Source of the DNA: Flavimobilis massiliensis
GTDB lineage: Bacteria; Actinomycetota; Actinomycetes; Actinomycetales; Cellulomonadaceae
Length of the DNA: 64,000 bases
Assembly (NCBI RefSeq): GCF_900240335.1
Contig: NZ_LT964979.1
Span: 62,001-126,000 of the forward strand
Direction of reading: 5' to 3'
This document shows, piece after piece, positions 8,973 to 21,903 of the stretch; the first letter of the stretch is position 1, and every line of letters begins with the position of its first letter. The position numbers and the translations under genes are program-made. The notes under the pieces were generated by a model. It did not search any database. It saw only the letters and a list, made by a program, of their open reading frames with translations, and had not been told where the DNA came from.

Positions 8973-9290
8973 GTGGCACGAGCGATCACCCTGTTCAGCG
9001 GCCAGTGGGCCGACCTGCCGTTCGAGGAGGTGGCGAGCCTTGCGTCGGGGTGGCGGTACGACGGGCTCGAGATCGCCTGCTGGGGCGACCACCTCGACCC
9101 GTGGCGCGTCGACGAGCCGGGCTACGTCGAGGGTCGGCTCGAGATCCTCGACCGGCACGGCTTCAAGGTGTGGACGATCTCGAATCACCTCACGGGCCAA
9201 GCGGTGTGCGACGACCTGATCGACGCGCGCCCCCGCGACATGCTGCCGAACGTCGTGTGGGGGACGGAGATCCTGAGGGGGTGCGGGCGC
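8973..9290 (+). pseudogene. Truncated sugar phosphate isomerase/epimerase
   Basis: The N-terminal third of an AP-endonuclease-2-type TIM-barrel isomerase. GTG 8973 has a good ribosome binding site (GGAGAG at 8962-8967). The reading is clear through FSGQWADLPFEEV, YDGLEIACWGDHLDPWR and FKVWTISNHLTGQAVCDD. At about 9260 one G is missing from a G run, so the expected WGDGDPEGVRAR continues one frame over (GDGDPEGVRAR). Homology then ends at about 9290, where rRNA upstream sequence begins. The remaining roughly 200 residues are absent. Together with the ThuA and dehydrogenase remnants this was probably one sugar-metabolism locus. Confidence 0.75.
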
Positions 9291-9363
9291 GGCACCTCCG
9301 GGGGACCGTCTCGCGCCCGTTCTGCGTGCGCGGGCTCCCTCTCGTCCGCAGGATTCCGCCGAT

Positions 9364-9393
9364 TTGGCATCAGCGGAACAGCCCGTGTAGTGT
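9364..9393 (+). promoter_or_regulatory. Upstream rRNA promoter (P1)
   Basis: TTGGCA at 9364-9369, an 18-base spacer and TAGTGT at 9388-9393. It lies about 450 bases before the 16S gene and just past the truncated isomerase. Assignment rests on hexamer match and position only. Confidence 0.55.
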
Positions 9394-9556
9394 TCTTCGA
9401 GCCAGCCCGGCAGGGCGAAGGAACGGGATGCAGATCCCGGGCCGAACCGCCGAGGCTCAGCCACCCACCTTCAACAGTTCCCGGAACTCCGGGTTCTTCG
9501 GTATGCGTGGAGGGCGCGGGTGCTTCCGAAGCTCGGATCCGGTCGACAAACCGGGT

Positions 9557-9585
9557 TTGACACGGGGAAGCGAACGGGGTAAGTT
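9557..9585 (+). promoter_or_regulatory. Main rRNA promoter (P2)
   Basis: TTGACA at 9557-9562, a 17-base spacer and TAAGTT at 9580-9585. This is the best sigma-70-type promoter in the window. It drives the leader that carries conserved rRNA processing sequence. Confidence 0.75.
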
Positions 9586-9845
9586 TGAACGGTTGCCTCC
9601 GAGCAGGACCCGCAAGGGAAGAGCGAGGATGCGCGTCTGTTCCTTGAGAACTCAACAGTGTGCTTGATAGTCAATGCCAAATAACTCTCGTGCGAGAGGG
9701 ATGCCGGCCGCTACATGGTGGTTCGGTGCCTGATCGTGGAGATTCCTTTGGAATGGATCGACGATTGTCGGTCATTGCCAGTTTAATTGGACCTTCGGGT
9801 CCGCTTCGTATGGTTGTTAGTCCTTCGGGGCTGGCGATACACATT
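9586..9845 (+). other. rRNA 5' leader with processing/antitermination elements
   Basis: Untranslated leader. The stretch CTTGAGAACTCAACAGTGTG at 9643-9662 closely resembles a stretch in the 16S-23S spacer (CTTGAGAACTGCACAGTGG). Such sequences in actinobacterial rrn leaders belong to processing or antitermination signals. The bases AGTCAATG (about 9669-9676) can pair with CATTGACT just after 16S (about 11460-11467), giving the probable base of the 16S processing stem. No protein gene is seen here. Confidence 0.6.
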
Positions 9846-14891
<5,046 letters not shown>

Positions 14892-14956
14892 ACAGTTTTG
14901 CTTGCGTCCACTGTGCGGTTCCCGGGTCATCACCGGTGTGTTGATAACCCTATAGA

Positions 14957-15075
14957 GTTACGGCAGTCATAGCGTGAGGGAAACGCCCGGTCCCATTCCG
15001 AACCCGGAAGCTAAGCCTCACAGCGCCGATGGTACTGCCCTGGTGACGGGGTGGGAGAGTAGGACGCTGCCGGAC
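14957..15075 (+). rRNA. rrf: 5S ribosomal RNA
   Basis: 119 bases, starting GTTACGGCAGTCATAGCG and ending CGCTGCCGGAC, with the two ends paired. Loop sequences CGGTCCCATTCCGAAC and GTGGGAGAGTAGGACG are typical. It is the last gene of the operon, 65 bases after 23S. Confidence 0.96.
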
Positions 15076-15084
15076 ATTCTTTCG

Positions 15085-15117
15085 CGAAGGCCCACCCCGT
15101 TAAGGGGTGGGCCTTCG
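15085..15117 (+). terminator. rrn operon terminator
   Basis: A perfect 14-bp stem (CGAAGGCCCACCCC with its complement) around loop GTTAA, followed by GCGTTTCCCC. It sits 9 bases after 5S. Bases 15118-15405 beyond it hold no gene that can be supported. Confidence 0.9.
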
Positions 15118-15405
15118 GCGTTTCCCCTCCCTGTCAGTCGGCACCCCCTGACGGGGGGAGTCGCACGGGTTGACGGTTCCCGCGCATGCGATGGTCGGGC
15201 CGCGTCTATCCACCAGAAGCGGTGAGCGCGGTGCGTGCTCGCGTCCGCTGTCCGTGGAGGCGGATCTGCCTCGTCGCGCTCGTGCGTACGTCGTCGTTGC
15301 GTGGGAACAATTCACGGCTGCCGTCGGTGCGCCATGTGCGCCCAGGCGGAGGCTTCTCACAGGGTGGCGTGCCGGACACGTCGTCCTGCGCCCGGCCCGA
15401 ACGCC

Positions 15406-15411
15406 TAGACT
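15406..15411 (+). promoter_or_regulatory. gatCAB -10 element, leaderless start
   Basis: TAGACT ends 6 bases before the gatC ATG, so transcription should begin at or next to the start codon. No ribosome binding site precedes gatC, which fits a leaderless mRNA. Confidence 0.6.
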
Positions 15412-15417
15412 GGTCCC

Positions 15418-15714
15418 ATGTCCTCCATCTCACGCGACGAGGTGTCGCGCGTCGCCGCTCTGGCGCGCATCGACCTCACCCCCGACCAAGTGGACCGGTT
15501 CGCCGCCGACCTCGACGTCATCGTCGATGCGATCGCTCAGGTGAGCGAGGTCGCGACCGCCGACGTCCCCGCGACGAGCCACCCGCTTCCGCTCACGAAC
15601 GTCATGCGCGCCGACGAGCCCGTCGCGCCGCTCACGCAGGAGCAGGCGCTCTCGGGCGCCCCGGCCCAGGAGGACGGCCGCTTCCTCGTCCCGCAGATCC
15701 TCGGGGAGGAGTGA
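15418..15714 (+). CDS. gatC: Asp-tRNA(Asn)/Glu-tRNA(Gln) amidotransferase subunit C
   Basis: 98-residue small subunit of the GatCAB complex, which converts misacylated Glu-tRNA(Gln) and Asp-tRNA(Asn) to the correct amide forms. GatC wraps around GatA and helps fold it. Typical features are ISRDEVSRVAALARIDL at the N-terminus, the central HPLPLTNVMRADEP and the C-terminal RFLVPQIL. It is first in gatC-gatA-gatB with only 2 bases to gatA. The start follows a -10 hexamer by 6 bases (leaderless). Confidence 0.96.
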   Translation: MSSISRDEVSRVAALARIDLTPDQVDRFAADLDVIVDAIAQVSEVATADVPATSHPLPLTNVMRADEPVAPLTQEQALSGAPAQEDGRFLVPQILGEE

Positions 15715-15716
15715 CG

Positions 15717-17228
15717 ATGGACCTCACACGACTGAGCGCTGCAGCGCTCTCGGAGAAGCTCACGGCAGGGGAGGTGACCTCGGTCGAGGTCACCCAGGCC
15801 CACCTCGACCGCATCGACGTGGTCGAGGGCGCTGTCCACGCGTTCCTCCACGTCTCGGACGACATCGCGCTCGCGACCGCCGCCGACGTCGACGCGCGTC
15901 GTGCCGCCGGACAGTCCCTCCACCCGCTTGCGGGCGTGCCGATCGCCGTCAAGGACGTCGTCGTCACCAAGGGCATGCCGACGACCGCCGGCTCCAAGAT
16001 CCTCGAGGGCTGGGTGCCGCCGTACGACGCGACGCTCGTCGAGCGACTCAAGGCCGCGGGCCTGCCGATCCTCGGCAAGACGAACATGGACGAGTTCGCC
16101 ATGGGCTCCTCAACCGAGCACTCGGCCTACGGCAACACGCACAACCCGTGGGACCTCGAGCGGATCCCGGGCGGCTCGGGCGGCGGCTCCGCCGCAGCCG
16201 TCGCGGCCTTCGAGGCCCCGCTCGCGATTGGCACCGACACGGGTGGCTCGATCCGCCAGCCCGGCGCCGTCACGGGCACCGTTGGCGTCAAGCCCACCTA
16301 CGGTTCGGTGTCCCGCTACGGCCTCATCGCCATGGCGTCGTCGCTCGACCAGGCAGGCCCGGTCACGCGCACCGTGCTCGACTCCGCGCTCCTCCACGAG
16401 CTCATCGGCGGGCACGACGCGCGCGACTCGACGTCGATTGACGAGCCGCTCCCGGCGCTCGTCGACGCTGCGCGCCAGGGCGCGCTCGGCGACCTCTCGG
16501 GCGTCCGCGTCGGCGTCGTCACCGAGCTCTCGGGCGACGGCTACCAGGCAGGCGTTTCCGCGCGCTTCGCCGAGTCCCTCGAGCTGCTCGAGAGGGCCGG
16601 CGCGACCCTCGTCGAGGTCTCGTGCCCGAACTTCCGCTACGCCCTCGGCGCGTACTACCTCATCATGCCGTCCGAGGCGTCCTCGAACCTCGCGAAGTTC
16701 GACGGCATGCGCTTCGGCCTGCGCGTCGAGCCCACCGACGGCCCCGTCACCGCCGAGCGCGTCATGTCCGCGACCCGCGGCGCCGGCTTCGGCGACGAGG
16801 TCAAGCGTCGCATCATCCTCGGCACGTACGCGCTCTCCGCGGGCTACTACGACGCGTACTACGGCAGCGCGCAGAAGGTCCGCACGCTCATCCAGCGTGA
16901 CTTCGACGCCGCGTTCACGCAGGCCGACGTCCTCGTCTCGCCGACAGCGCCGACCACGGCGTTCAAACTCGGCGAGAAGCTCGACGACCCGCTCGCGATG
17001 TACCTCAACGACATCGCGACCATCCCGGCCAACCTCGCGGGCGTGCCCGGCATCTCGGTGCCCAACGGCCTGTCCGACGACGGCCTCCCCGTCGGCTTCC
17101 AGATCCTCGCCCCTGCGAAGGCCGACGACCGCCTCTACCGTGTGGGCGCAGCCCTGGAGGCCGCCCTCGAGAACGTGTGGGGCGCGCCGCTGCTCGCGCA
17201 GGCCCCGGAACTGGAGATCGCACGATGA
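15717..17228 (+). CDS. gatA: Asp-tRNA(Asn)/Glu-tRNA(Gln) amidotransferase subunit A
   Basis: 503-residue amidase subunit that hydrolyses glutamine to supply ammonia. The amidase-signature Ser-cisSer-Lys triad is visible: the lysine in VPIAVKDVV, the two serines in GGSGGGSAAAVAA and GTDTGGSIRQPG. ATG 15717 follows GGGGAGGAG in the end of gatC. The stop overlaps the gatB start (ATGA). Length and order are normal. Confidence 0.97.
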   Translation: MDLTRLSAAALSEKLTAGEVTSVEVTQAHLDRIDVVEGAVHAFLHVSDDIALATAADVDARRAAGQSLHPLAGVPIAVKDVVVTKGMPTTAGSKILEGWVPPYDATLVERLKAAGLPILGKTNMDEFAMGSSTEHSAYGNTHNPWDLERIPGGSGGGSAAAVAAFEAPLAIGTDTGGSIRQPGAVTGTVGVKPTYGSVSRYGLIAMASSLDQAGPVTRTVLDSALLHELIGGHDARDSTSIDEPLPALVDAARQGALGDLSGVRVGVVTELSGDGYQAGVSARFAESLELLERAGATLVEVSCPNFRYALGAYYLIMPSEASSNLAKFDGMRFGLRVEPTDGPVTAERVMSATRGAGFGDEVKRRIILGTYALSAGYYDAYYGSAQKVRTLIQRDFDAAFTQADVLVSPTAPTTAFKLGEKLDDPLAMYLNDIATIPANLAGVPGISVPNGLSDDGLPVGFQILAPAKADDRLYRVGAALEAALENVWGAPLLAQAPELEIAR

Positions 17229-18730
17229 GCGCCACCACCGTCGACCTCGTCGACTACGACGAAGCGATCCGCCGCTACGACCCCGTCCTCGGCATCGAGG
17301 TCCACGTCGAGCTCGGCACGCGCACGAAGATGTTCTGCGCGGCCGAGGTCGAGTTCGGCGGCGAGCCCAACACGCAGACGACGCCCGTCTCGCTCGGCCT
17401 GCCGGGTGCGCTCCCGGTCGTCAACGCGGCGGCCGTCGAGTACGCGATCCGCATCGGCCTCGCGCTCAACTGCTCGATCGCTGAGTCCTGCCGCTTCGCG
17501 CGGAAGAACTACTTCTACCCGGACGTCCCCAAGAACTTCCAGACCTCCCAGTACGACGAGCCCATCGCGTTCGACGGCTACCTCGACGTCGAGCTCGAGG
17601 ACGGCACGATCTTCCGCGTCGAGATCGAGCGCGCGCACATGGAGGAGGACGCTGGCAAGAACACGCACGTCGGCGGCTCCACGGGACGCATCCACGGTGC
17701 TGAGTACTCTCTCGTCGACTACAACCGTGCCGGCATCCCGCTCGTCGAGATCGTCACACGACCCATCGAGGGCGCGGGCGAGCGAGCTCCCGAGGTCGCG
17801 CGCGCCTACGTCCAGACGCTGCGCGACATCTTCCGCGCGCTTGACGTCTCCGAGGCACGCATGGAGCGCGGCAACGTTCGCGCCGACGTCAACCTCTCGC
17901 TGCGTCCGACGCCCGAGAGCCCCCTCGGCACGCGCACCGAGACAAAGAACGTCAACTCCTTCCGGTCCATCGAGCGGGCCGTGCGCTACGAAGTCTCGCG
18001 TCAGGCGGCCGTCCTCGACGCGGGGGAGAAGGTCATCCAGGAGACCCGTCACTGGCACGAGGACACGTCAATCACGACGTCGGGCCGCGTGAAGTCCGAC
18101 GCCGAGGACTACCGCTACTTCCCCGAGCCGGACCTCGTGCCCGTCGCGCCCTCACGCGCGTGGGTCGAGGAGATCCGCGCAGGGCTTCCCGAGATGCCGG
18201 CGGCCCGCCGCCGTCGCCTCCAGGACGAGTGGCAGTACGCCGACGCCGAGATGCGTGACGTCGTCAACGCAGGCGCGCTCGACCTCATCGAGGCGACCGT
18301 CGCCGCAGGCACGAGCGCCGCGGCGGCACGCAAGTGGTGGATGGGCGAGCTCGCGCGCCGTGCGAAGGCCGACGAGGTCGAGCTCGACGCGCTGCCCATC
18401 ACGCCCGCGGGCGTCGTCGAGTTGCAGACTCTCGTCGACTCCGGACGCATCAACGACAAGATCGCGCGCCAGGTCCTTGAGGCCATGCTCGCGGGCGAGG
18501 GCACGGCGGAGGAGATCGTCACTGCCAAGGGCCTCGAGGTCGTCTCTGACGACGGCCCGCTGCTCGCCGCGATCGACGACGTCCTCGCCGCGCAGCCCGA
18601 CATCGTCGAGAAGATCAAGGGCGGCAACATGGGGCCGATCGGCGCGATCATCGGCGGCGTCATGAAGGCCACGCGCGGTCAGGCCGACGCAGGCCGCGTA
18701 CGCGAACTTGTCATGGAGAGGATCGGCTGA
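17225..18730 (+). CDS. gatB: Asp-tRNA(Asn)/Glu-tRNA(Gln) amidotransferase subunit B
   Basis: 501-residue subunit that binds the misacylated tRNA and activates its acyl group with ATP. Family stretches: GIEVHVELGTRTKMFC, ALNCSI, RKNYFYPDVPKNFQTSQYD, ERAHMEEDAGK, DYNRAGIPLVEIVT and YRYFPEPDL. The C-terminal YqeY-like tail ends GNMGPIGAIIGGVMKATRGQ. It overlaps gatA by four bases. The acetyltransferase gene starts 1 base after its stop. Confidence 0.97.
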   Translation: MSATTVDLVDYDEAIRRYDPVLGIEVHVELGTRTKMFCAAEVEFGGEPNTQTTPVSLGLPGALPVVNAAAVEYAIRIGLALNCSIAESCRFARKNYFYPDVPKNFQTSQYDEPIAFDGYLDVELEDGTIFRVEIERAHMEEDAGKNTHVGGSTGRIHGAEYSLVDYNRAGIPLVEIVTRPIEGAGERAPEVARAYVQTLRDIFRALDVSEARMERGNVRADVNLSLRPTPESPLGTRTETKNVNSFRSIERAVRYEVSRQAAVLDAGEKVIQETRHWHEDTSITTSGRVKSDAEDYRYFPEPDLVPVAPSRAWVEEIRAGLPEMPAARRRRLQDEWQYADAEMRDVVNAGALDLIEATVAAGTSAAAARKWWMGELARRAKADEVELDALPITPAGVVELQTLVDSGRINDKIARQVLEAMLAGEGTAEEIVTAKGLEVVSDDGPLLAAIDDVLAAQPDIVEKIKGGNMGPIGAIIGGVMKATRGQADAGRVRELVMERIG

Positions 18731-18731
18731 C

Positions 18732-19310
18732 ATGGCCCGCGGACCTGAGCTCGCGGGCGAGCTCGTCCGGCTGCGTCCCTTCGTCGAGTCCGACGCCGAA
18801 CGCGCGTGGGAGCTCGTCCAGGACCCGGAGGGGCTCCGGCTCACGGGGACGACCGCTTCGTTCACGCGCGAGCAGATCGCCGCGTGGGTGCGTGACGTCC
18901 CCGAGCGTCCGGGTCGCTACGACTGGGCGATCACGAGCGGTGTCCGGCGCGATGGCGAGCTCGTGAGCGACGAGATGCTCGGCGAGATCGTCCTCAACGA
19001 CCTCGATGACGACGCCCTGTCCGCGAACCTGCGGCTCAACATGCTGCCCAACTACCGTGGGCGCGGCTACGGGCGCGAGGCCATCCGCCTCGTGCTCGGG
19101 CACGCGTTCGCAGCCGACGGGCTCGGGCTGCACCGCGTCTCGCTCGACGTGCTCGACATCAACCCGCGCGCGCAGATGCTCTACGAGTCCATCGGCTTCA
19201 CCGTCGAGGGACGGCTTCGCGAGGTCTACCGTGACGGTGACCGCTGGACGGACGCGATCGTCATGAGCATCCTCGAGCACGAGTGGGAGCCCGACAGCGA
19301 CGCCGTCTGA
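18732..19310 (+). CDS. GNAT-family N-acetyltransferase (RimJ/RimL-like)
   Basis: 192-residue acetyl-CoA-dependent acyltransferase. It has the N-terminal LVRLRPFVESDAERAWEL typical of RimJ/RimL-type GNATs, the acetyl-CoA loop in NYRGRGYGREAIRLVLGHAF (Q/RxxGxG/A) and the C-terminal NPRAQMLYESIGFTVEGRLR. The target is not predictable; this subgroup acetylates protein N-termini, amino-sugar or small amine substrates. It follows gatB by one base and is probably cotranscribed, ending at a strong hairpin. Confidence 0.87.
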   Translation: MARGPELAGELVRLRPFVESDAERAWELVQDPEGLRLTGTTASFTREQIAAWVRDVPERPGRYDWAITSGVRRDGELVSDEMLGEIVLNDLDDDALSANLRLNMLPNYRGRGYGREAIRLVLGHAFAADGLGLHRVSLDVLDINPRAQMLYESIGFTVEGRLREVYRDGDRWTDAIVMSILEHEWEPDSDAV

Positions 19311-19324
19311 CCGAGAATTCACGC

Positions 19325-19356
19325 ACGGCGCCGCACCCCTCGGGGTGCGGCGCCGT
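19325..19356 (+). terminator. Hairpin terminator after gatCAB-acetyltransferase
   Basis: A perfect 15-bp stem (ACGGCGCCGCACCCC and its complement) with a two-base TC spacer, 14 bases after the acetyltransferase stop. It has no T run, as is common in high-GC Actinobacteria. Confidence 0.8.
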
Positions 19357-19434
19357 CGTCGTCCCACGCCCGGAGGGCTGGTCTGGGTGCACGACCGCTG
19401 GTGGCGGCGGCGCGGCGGTGGTTCGCTGGGACGC

Positions 19435-19743
19435 ATGGAACCTCTCGAGATCGCACGCGTTGAGCAGGCTGTCGCCGGGACCGGCTGGGAGGTCGTCGAC
19501 GGACAGCTCGTCGTCCGGTACGCGACCGGCAGCTTCGTCGCCGGGGTCCGGCTCGTCGAGCTTGTCGCTGGGGCGGCCGAGGCCGCGAACCACCACCCTG
19601 ACGTCACGCTCACGTACCCGTGGGTCGAGCTGCGTCTCCTCACGCACGAGGTCGACGCGCTCACGAGCGCTGACGTCGATCTCGCGCTCGAGCTCACCGA
19701 GCTCGTGCGCGAGCACGGCGTCGAGGTCGCGTCGGGGGAGTAG
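19435..19743 (+). CDS. 4a-hydroxytetrahydrobiopterin dehydratase (PCD/DCoH family)
   Basis: 102 residues. The family dehydrates 4a-hydroxytetrahydropterin to quinonoid dihydropterin, recycling the cofactor of aromatic amino-acid hydroxylases. Members without a hydroxylase partner may act in molybdopterin or folate metabolism. The signature EAANHHPDVTLTYPWVELRL carries the catalytic His pair and is followed by LTHEVDALTSADVDLA. ATG 19435 is chosen because the family normally starts near ...IARVEQAV; upstream codons are low-complexity Arg/Gly. No pterin-dependent hydroxylase is seen in this window. Confidence 0.85.
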   Translation: MEPLEIARVEQAVAGTGWEVVDGQLVVRYATGSFVAGVRLVELVAGAAEAANHHPDVTLTYPWVELRLLTHEVDALTSADVDLALELTELVREHGVEVASGE

Positions 19744-19751
19744 CACGACGA

Positions 19752-19776
19752 CGGCACCGGCGGAGCACCGGTGCCG
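19752..19776 (+). terminator. Hairpin between pterin dehydratase and ilvD
   Basis: 9-bp stem CGGCACCGG/CCGGTGCCG with a 7-base loop, 8 bases after the dehydratase stop. The T run is weak. A TACTGT hexamer at 19827-19832, followed by an 8-bp hairpin at 19834-19857, probably marks the ilvD promoter and 5' leader. Confidence 0.55.
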
Positions 19777-19881
19777 CGGCCCGACCACGCTCCGGACGCC
19801 TTCGCCGCGCCCCGGCGCGCCCGACGTACTGTGGTGCGGCGGCGCCTCTCGCCGCACGACTGCGTCGAAGGAGCATGACCG

Positions 19882-21744
19882 ATGAGCCGCCCGCTGCGCT
19901 CCCGCACCTCCACCCACGGCCGCAACATGTCGGGGGCCCGCGCCCTGTGGCGTGCGACCGGCATGACGTCGGAGGACTTCGGCAAGCCGATCATCGCGAT
20001 CGCGAACTCCTACACACAGTTCGTCCCGGGCCACGTCCACCTCAAGGACATGGGCGACCTCGTCGCGTCCGCGATCCGTGAGGCCGGCGGCGTCGCCAAG
20101 GAGTTCAACACGATCGCGGTCGACGACGGCATCGCGATGGGTCACGGCGGCATGCTCTACTCGCTGCCGAGCCGCGACCTCATCGCCGACTCGGTCGAGT
20201 ACATGGTCAACGCGCACTGCGCCGACGCGATCGTCTGCATCTCGAACTGCGACAAGATCACGCCCGGCATGCTCAACGCCGCGCTGCGCCTCAACATCCC
20301 GGTGATCTTCGTGTCCGGCGGGCCCATGGAGGCCGGCAAGGCGGTCGTCGCCGACGGCGTCGCGAAGACGCACCTTAACCTCGTCAACGCGATCAACTAC
20401 GCGGCCGACGACGCGGTCTCCGACGAGGCGCTCGCGAAGGTCGAGGAGTCGGCGTGCCCGACGTGCGGCTCGTGCTCGGGCATGTTCACCGCGAACTCGA
20501 TGAACTGCCTCACCGAGGCGCTCGGTCTCTCGCTGCCCGGCAACGGCTCGACGCTCGCGACGCACACGGCCCGCAAGGAGCTCTTCCTCGAGGCCGGGCG
20601 CACGATCGTCGAGCTCGCGCGCCGCTTCTACGACGAGGGTGACGACTCGGCCGCCCCGCGCTCGATCGCATCGAAGGCCGCGTTCGCCAACGCCATGACG
20701 CTCGACGTCGCGATGGGCGGCTCGACGAACACGGTCCTCCACATCCTCGCGGCCGCGCAGGAGGCCGAGATCGACTTCACGCTCACCGACATCGAGGAGA
20801 TCTCGCGTCGGGTGCCGTGCCTCTCGAAGGTGGCACCCAACCACCCGAACTATCACATGGAGGACGTCCACCGCGCCGGTGGCATCCCCGCGCTCCTCGG
20901 CGAGCTCGACCGCGCGGGCTTGCTCGATCACGACGTCACGAGCGTCCACACGCCGACGCTGCGCGCGTGGCTCGACGATTGGGACATCCGCGGCGGCAAG
21001 GCCACCGACACCGCGAAGAAGCTCTTCCTCGCCGCCCCCGGCGGGGTCCGCACGACGCAGGCGTTCTCGACGTCGAACGTCTGGGAGTCCCTCGATACCG
21101 ACGCCGCGGGCGGCTGCATCCGCGACCTCGAGCACGCCTACACGGTCGAGGGCGGGCTCGCGGTGCTCCGCGGCAACCTCGCCGAGGACGGCGCGGTCTT
21201 CAAGACGGCAGGCGTCGACCCGGACGTCTTCCACTTCGTCGGCACGGCGCTCGTCGTCGAGTCCCAGGACGAGGCCGTCGAGAAGATCCTCACGAAGCAG
21301 GTTCAGCCGGGGCACGTCCTCGTCGTGCGCTACGAGGGTCCCGCCGGAGGCCCCGGCATGCAGGAGATGCTCTACCCGACGTCGTTCATCAAGGGTCGCG
21401 GTCTCGGCAAGTCCGTCGCCCTCATCACGGACGGACGCTTCTCGGGCGGGTCCTCGGGCATCTCGATCGGGCACGTCTCGCCCGAGGCCGCGGCCGGCGG
21501 GCTCATCGGCCTCGTCGAGGACGGCGACCGCATCGAGATCGACGTCGACACGCGCCGCGTCCACCTCGACGTCCCGGACGACGTCCTCGCGGAGCGCCGC
21601 GCCAAGATGGAGGCGCGGGAGAACCCGTGGCAGCCCGTCGACCGCGACCGCTACGTCTCCCCGGCGCTGCGCGCCTACGCCGCGATGGCAACGTCCGCAG
21701 ACCGCGGTGCGGTGCGCGACGTCTCGCTCATCACGCGCCGCTGA
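19882..21744 (+). CDS. ilvD: Dihydroxy-acid dehydratase (E. coli-type, about 620 aa)
   Basis: Dehydrates 2,3-dihydroxy-isovalerate and 2,3-dihydroxy-3-methylvalerate to the keto acids of valine and isoleucine, using an Fe-S cluster. 620 residues, the length of the enterobacterial IlvD class. Cluster ligands and signatures are visible in AIVCISNCDKITPGM, ACPTCGSCSGMFTANSMNCL and ITDGRFSGGSSGISIGHVSP. ATG 19882 has AAGGAG 7 bases upstream. A second, shorter IlvD/Edd-family gene follows. This one retains the full three-cysteine set (SNCDK, CPTCGSC), so it is the better candidate for the main enzyme of the pathway. Confidence 0.95.
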   Translation: MSRPLRSRTSTHGRNMSGARALWRATGMTSEDFGKPIIAIANSYTQFVPGHVHLKDMGDLVASAIREAGGVAKEFNTIAVDDGIAMGHGGMLYSLPSRDLIADSVEYMVNAHCADAIVCISNCDKITPGMLNAALRLNIPVIFVSGGPMEAGKAVVADGVAKTHLNLVNAINYAADDAVSDEALAKVEESACPTCGSCSGMFTANSMNCLTEALGLSLPGNGSTLATHTARKELFLEAGRTIVELARRFYDEGDDSAAPRSIASKAAFANAMTLDVAMGGSTNTVLHILAAAQEAEIDFTLTDIEEISRRVPCLSKVAPNHPNYHMEDVHRAGGIPALLGELDRAGLLDHDVTSVHTPTLRAWLDDWDIRGGKATDTAKKLFLAAPGGVRTTQAFSTSNVWESLDTDAAGGCIRDLEHAYTVEGGLAVLRGNLAEDGAVFKTAGVDPDVFHFVGTALVVESQDEAVEKILTKQVQPGHVLVVRYEGPAGGPGMQEMLYPTSFIKGRGLGKSVALITDGRFSGGSSGISIGHVSPEAAAGGLIGLVEDGDRIEIDVDTRRVHLDVPDDVLAERRAKMEARENPWQPVDRDRYVSPALRAYAAMATSADRGAVRDVSLITRR

Positions 21745-21766
21745 GGCGCCCCGCACCTCGTACGCG

Positions 21767-21798
21767 ACGGGGCCGCTCCCCCCCGGGAGCGGGCCCGT
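21767..21798 (+). terminator. Terminator after first ilvD
   Basis: GGGCCGCTCCC pairs with GGGAGCGGGCCC (one bulged G) around a short C/G loop, 22 bases after the stop codon. It separates the two dehydratase genes into distinct transcripts. Confidence 0.7.
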
Positions 21799-21892
21799 CC
21801 GCGTCCCCGCTGCGGTCACGAAGCCCTGCGGCCCCGCACGTCCCGACGGCGGCGAACCGCCCCCGCTGTGGCCCAGGTCGCGCACATGGGGT

Positions 21893-21898
21893 GATACT
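21893..21898 (+). promoter_or_regulatory. -10 element of second dehydratase gene
   Basis: GATACT ends 5 bases before ATG 21904. With no ribosome binding site this predicts a leaderless transcript separate from the first ilvD. Confidence 0.55.
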
Positions 21899-21903
21899 CG
21901 GGT

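Noticed and set aside
19834..19875. Possible attenuator leader peptide before the first ilvD
   Set aside because: A GTG frame follows TACTGT, but its codons are mostly Arg, with a single Leu and a single Val and no Ile, and the hairpin lacks a T run.
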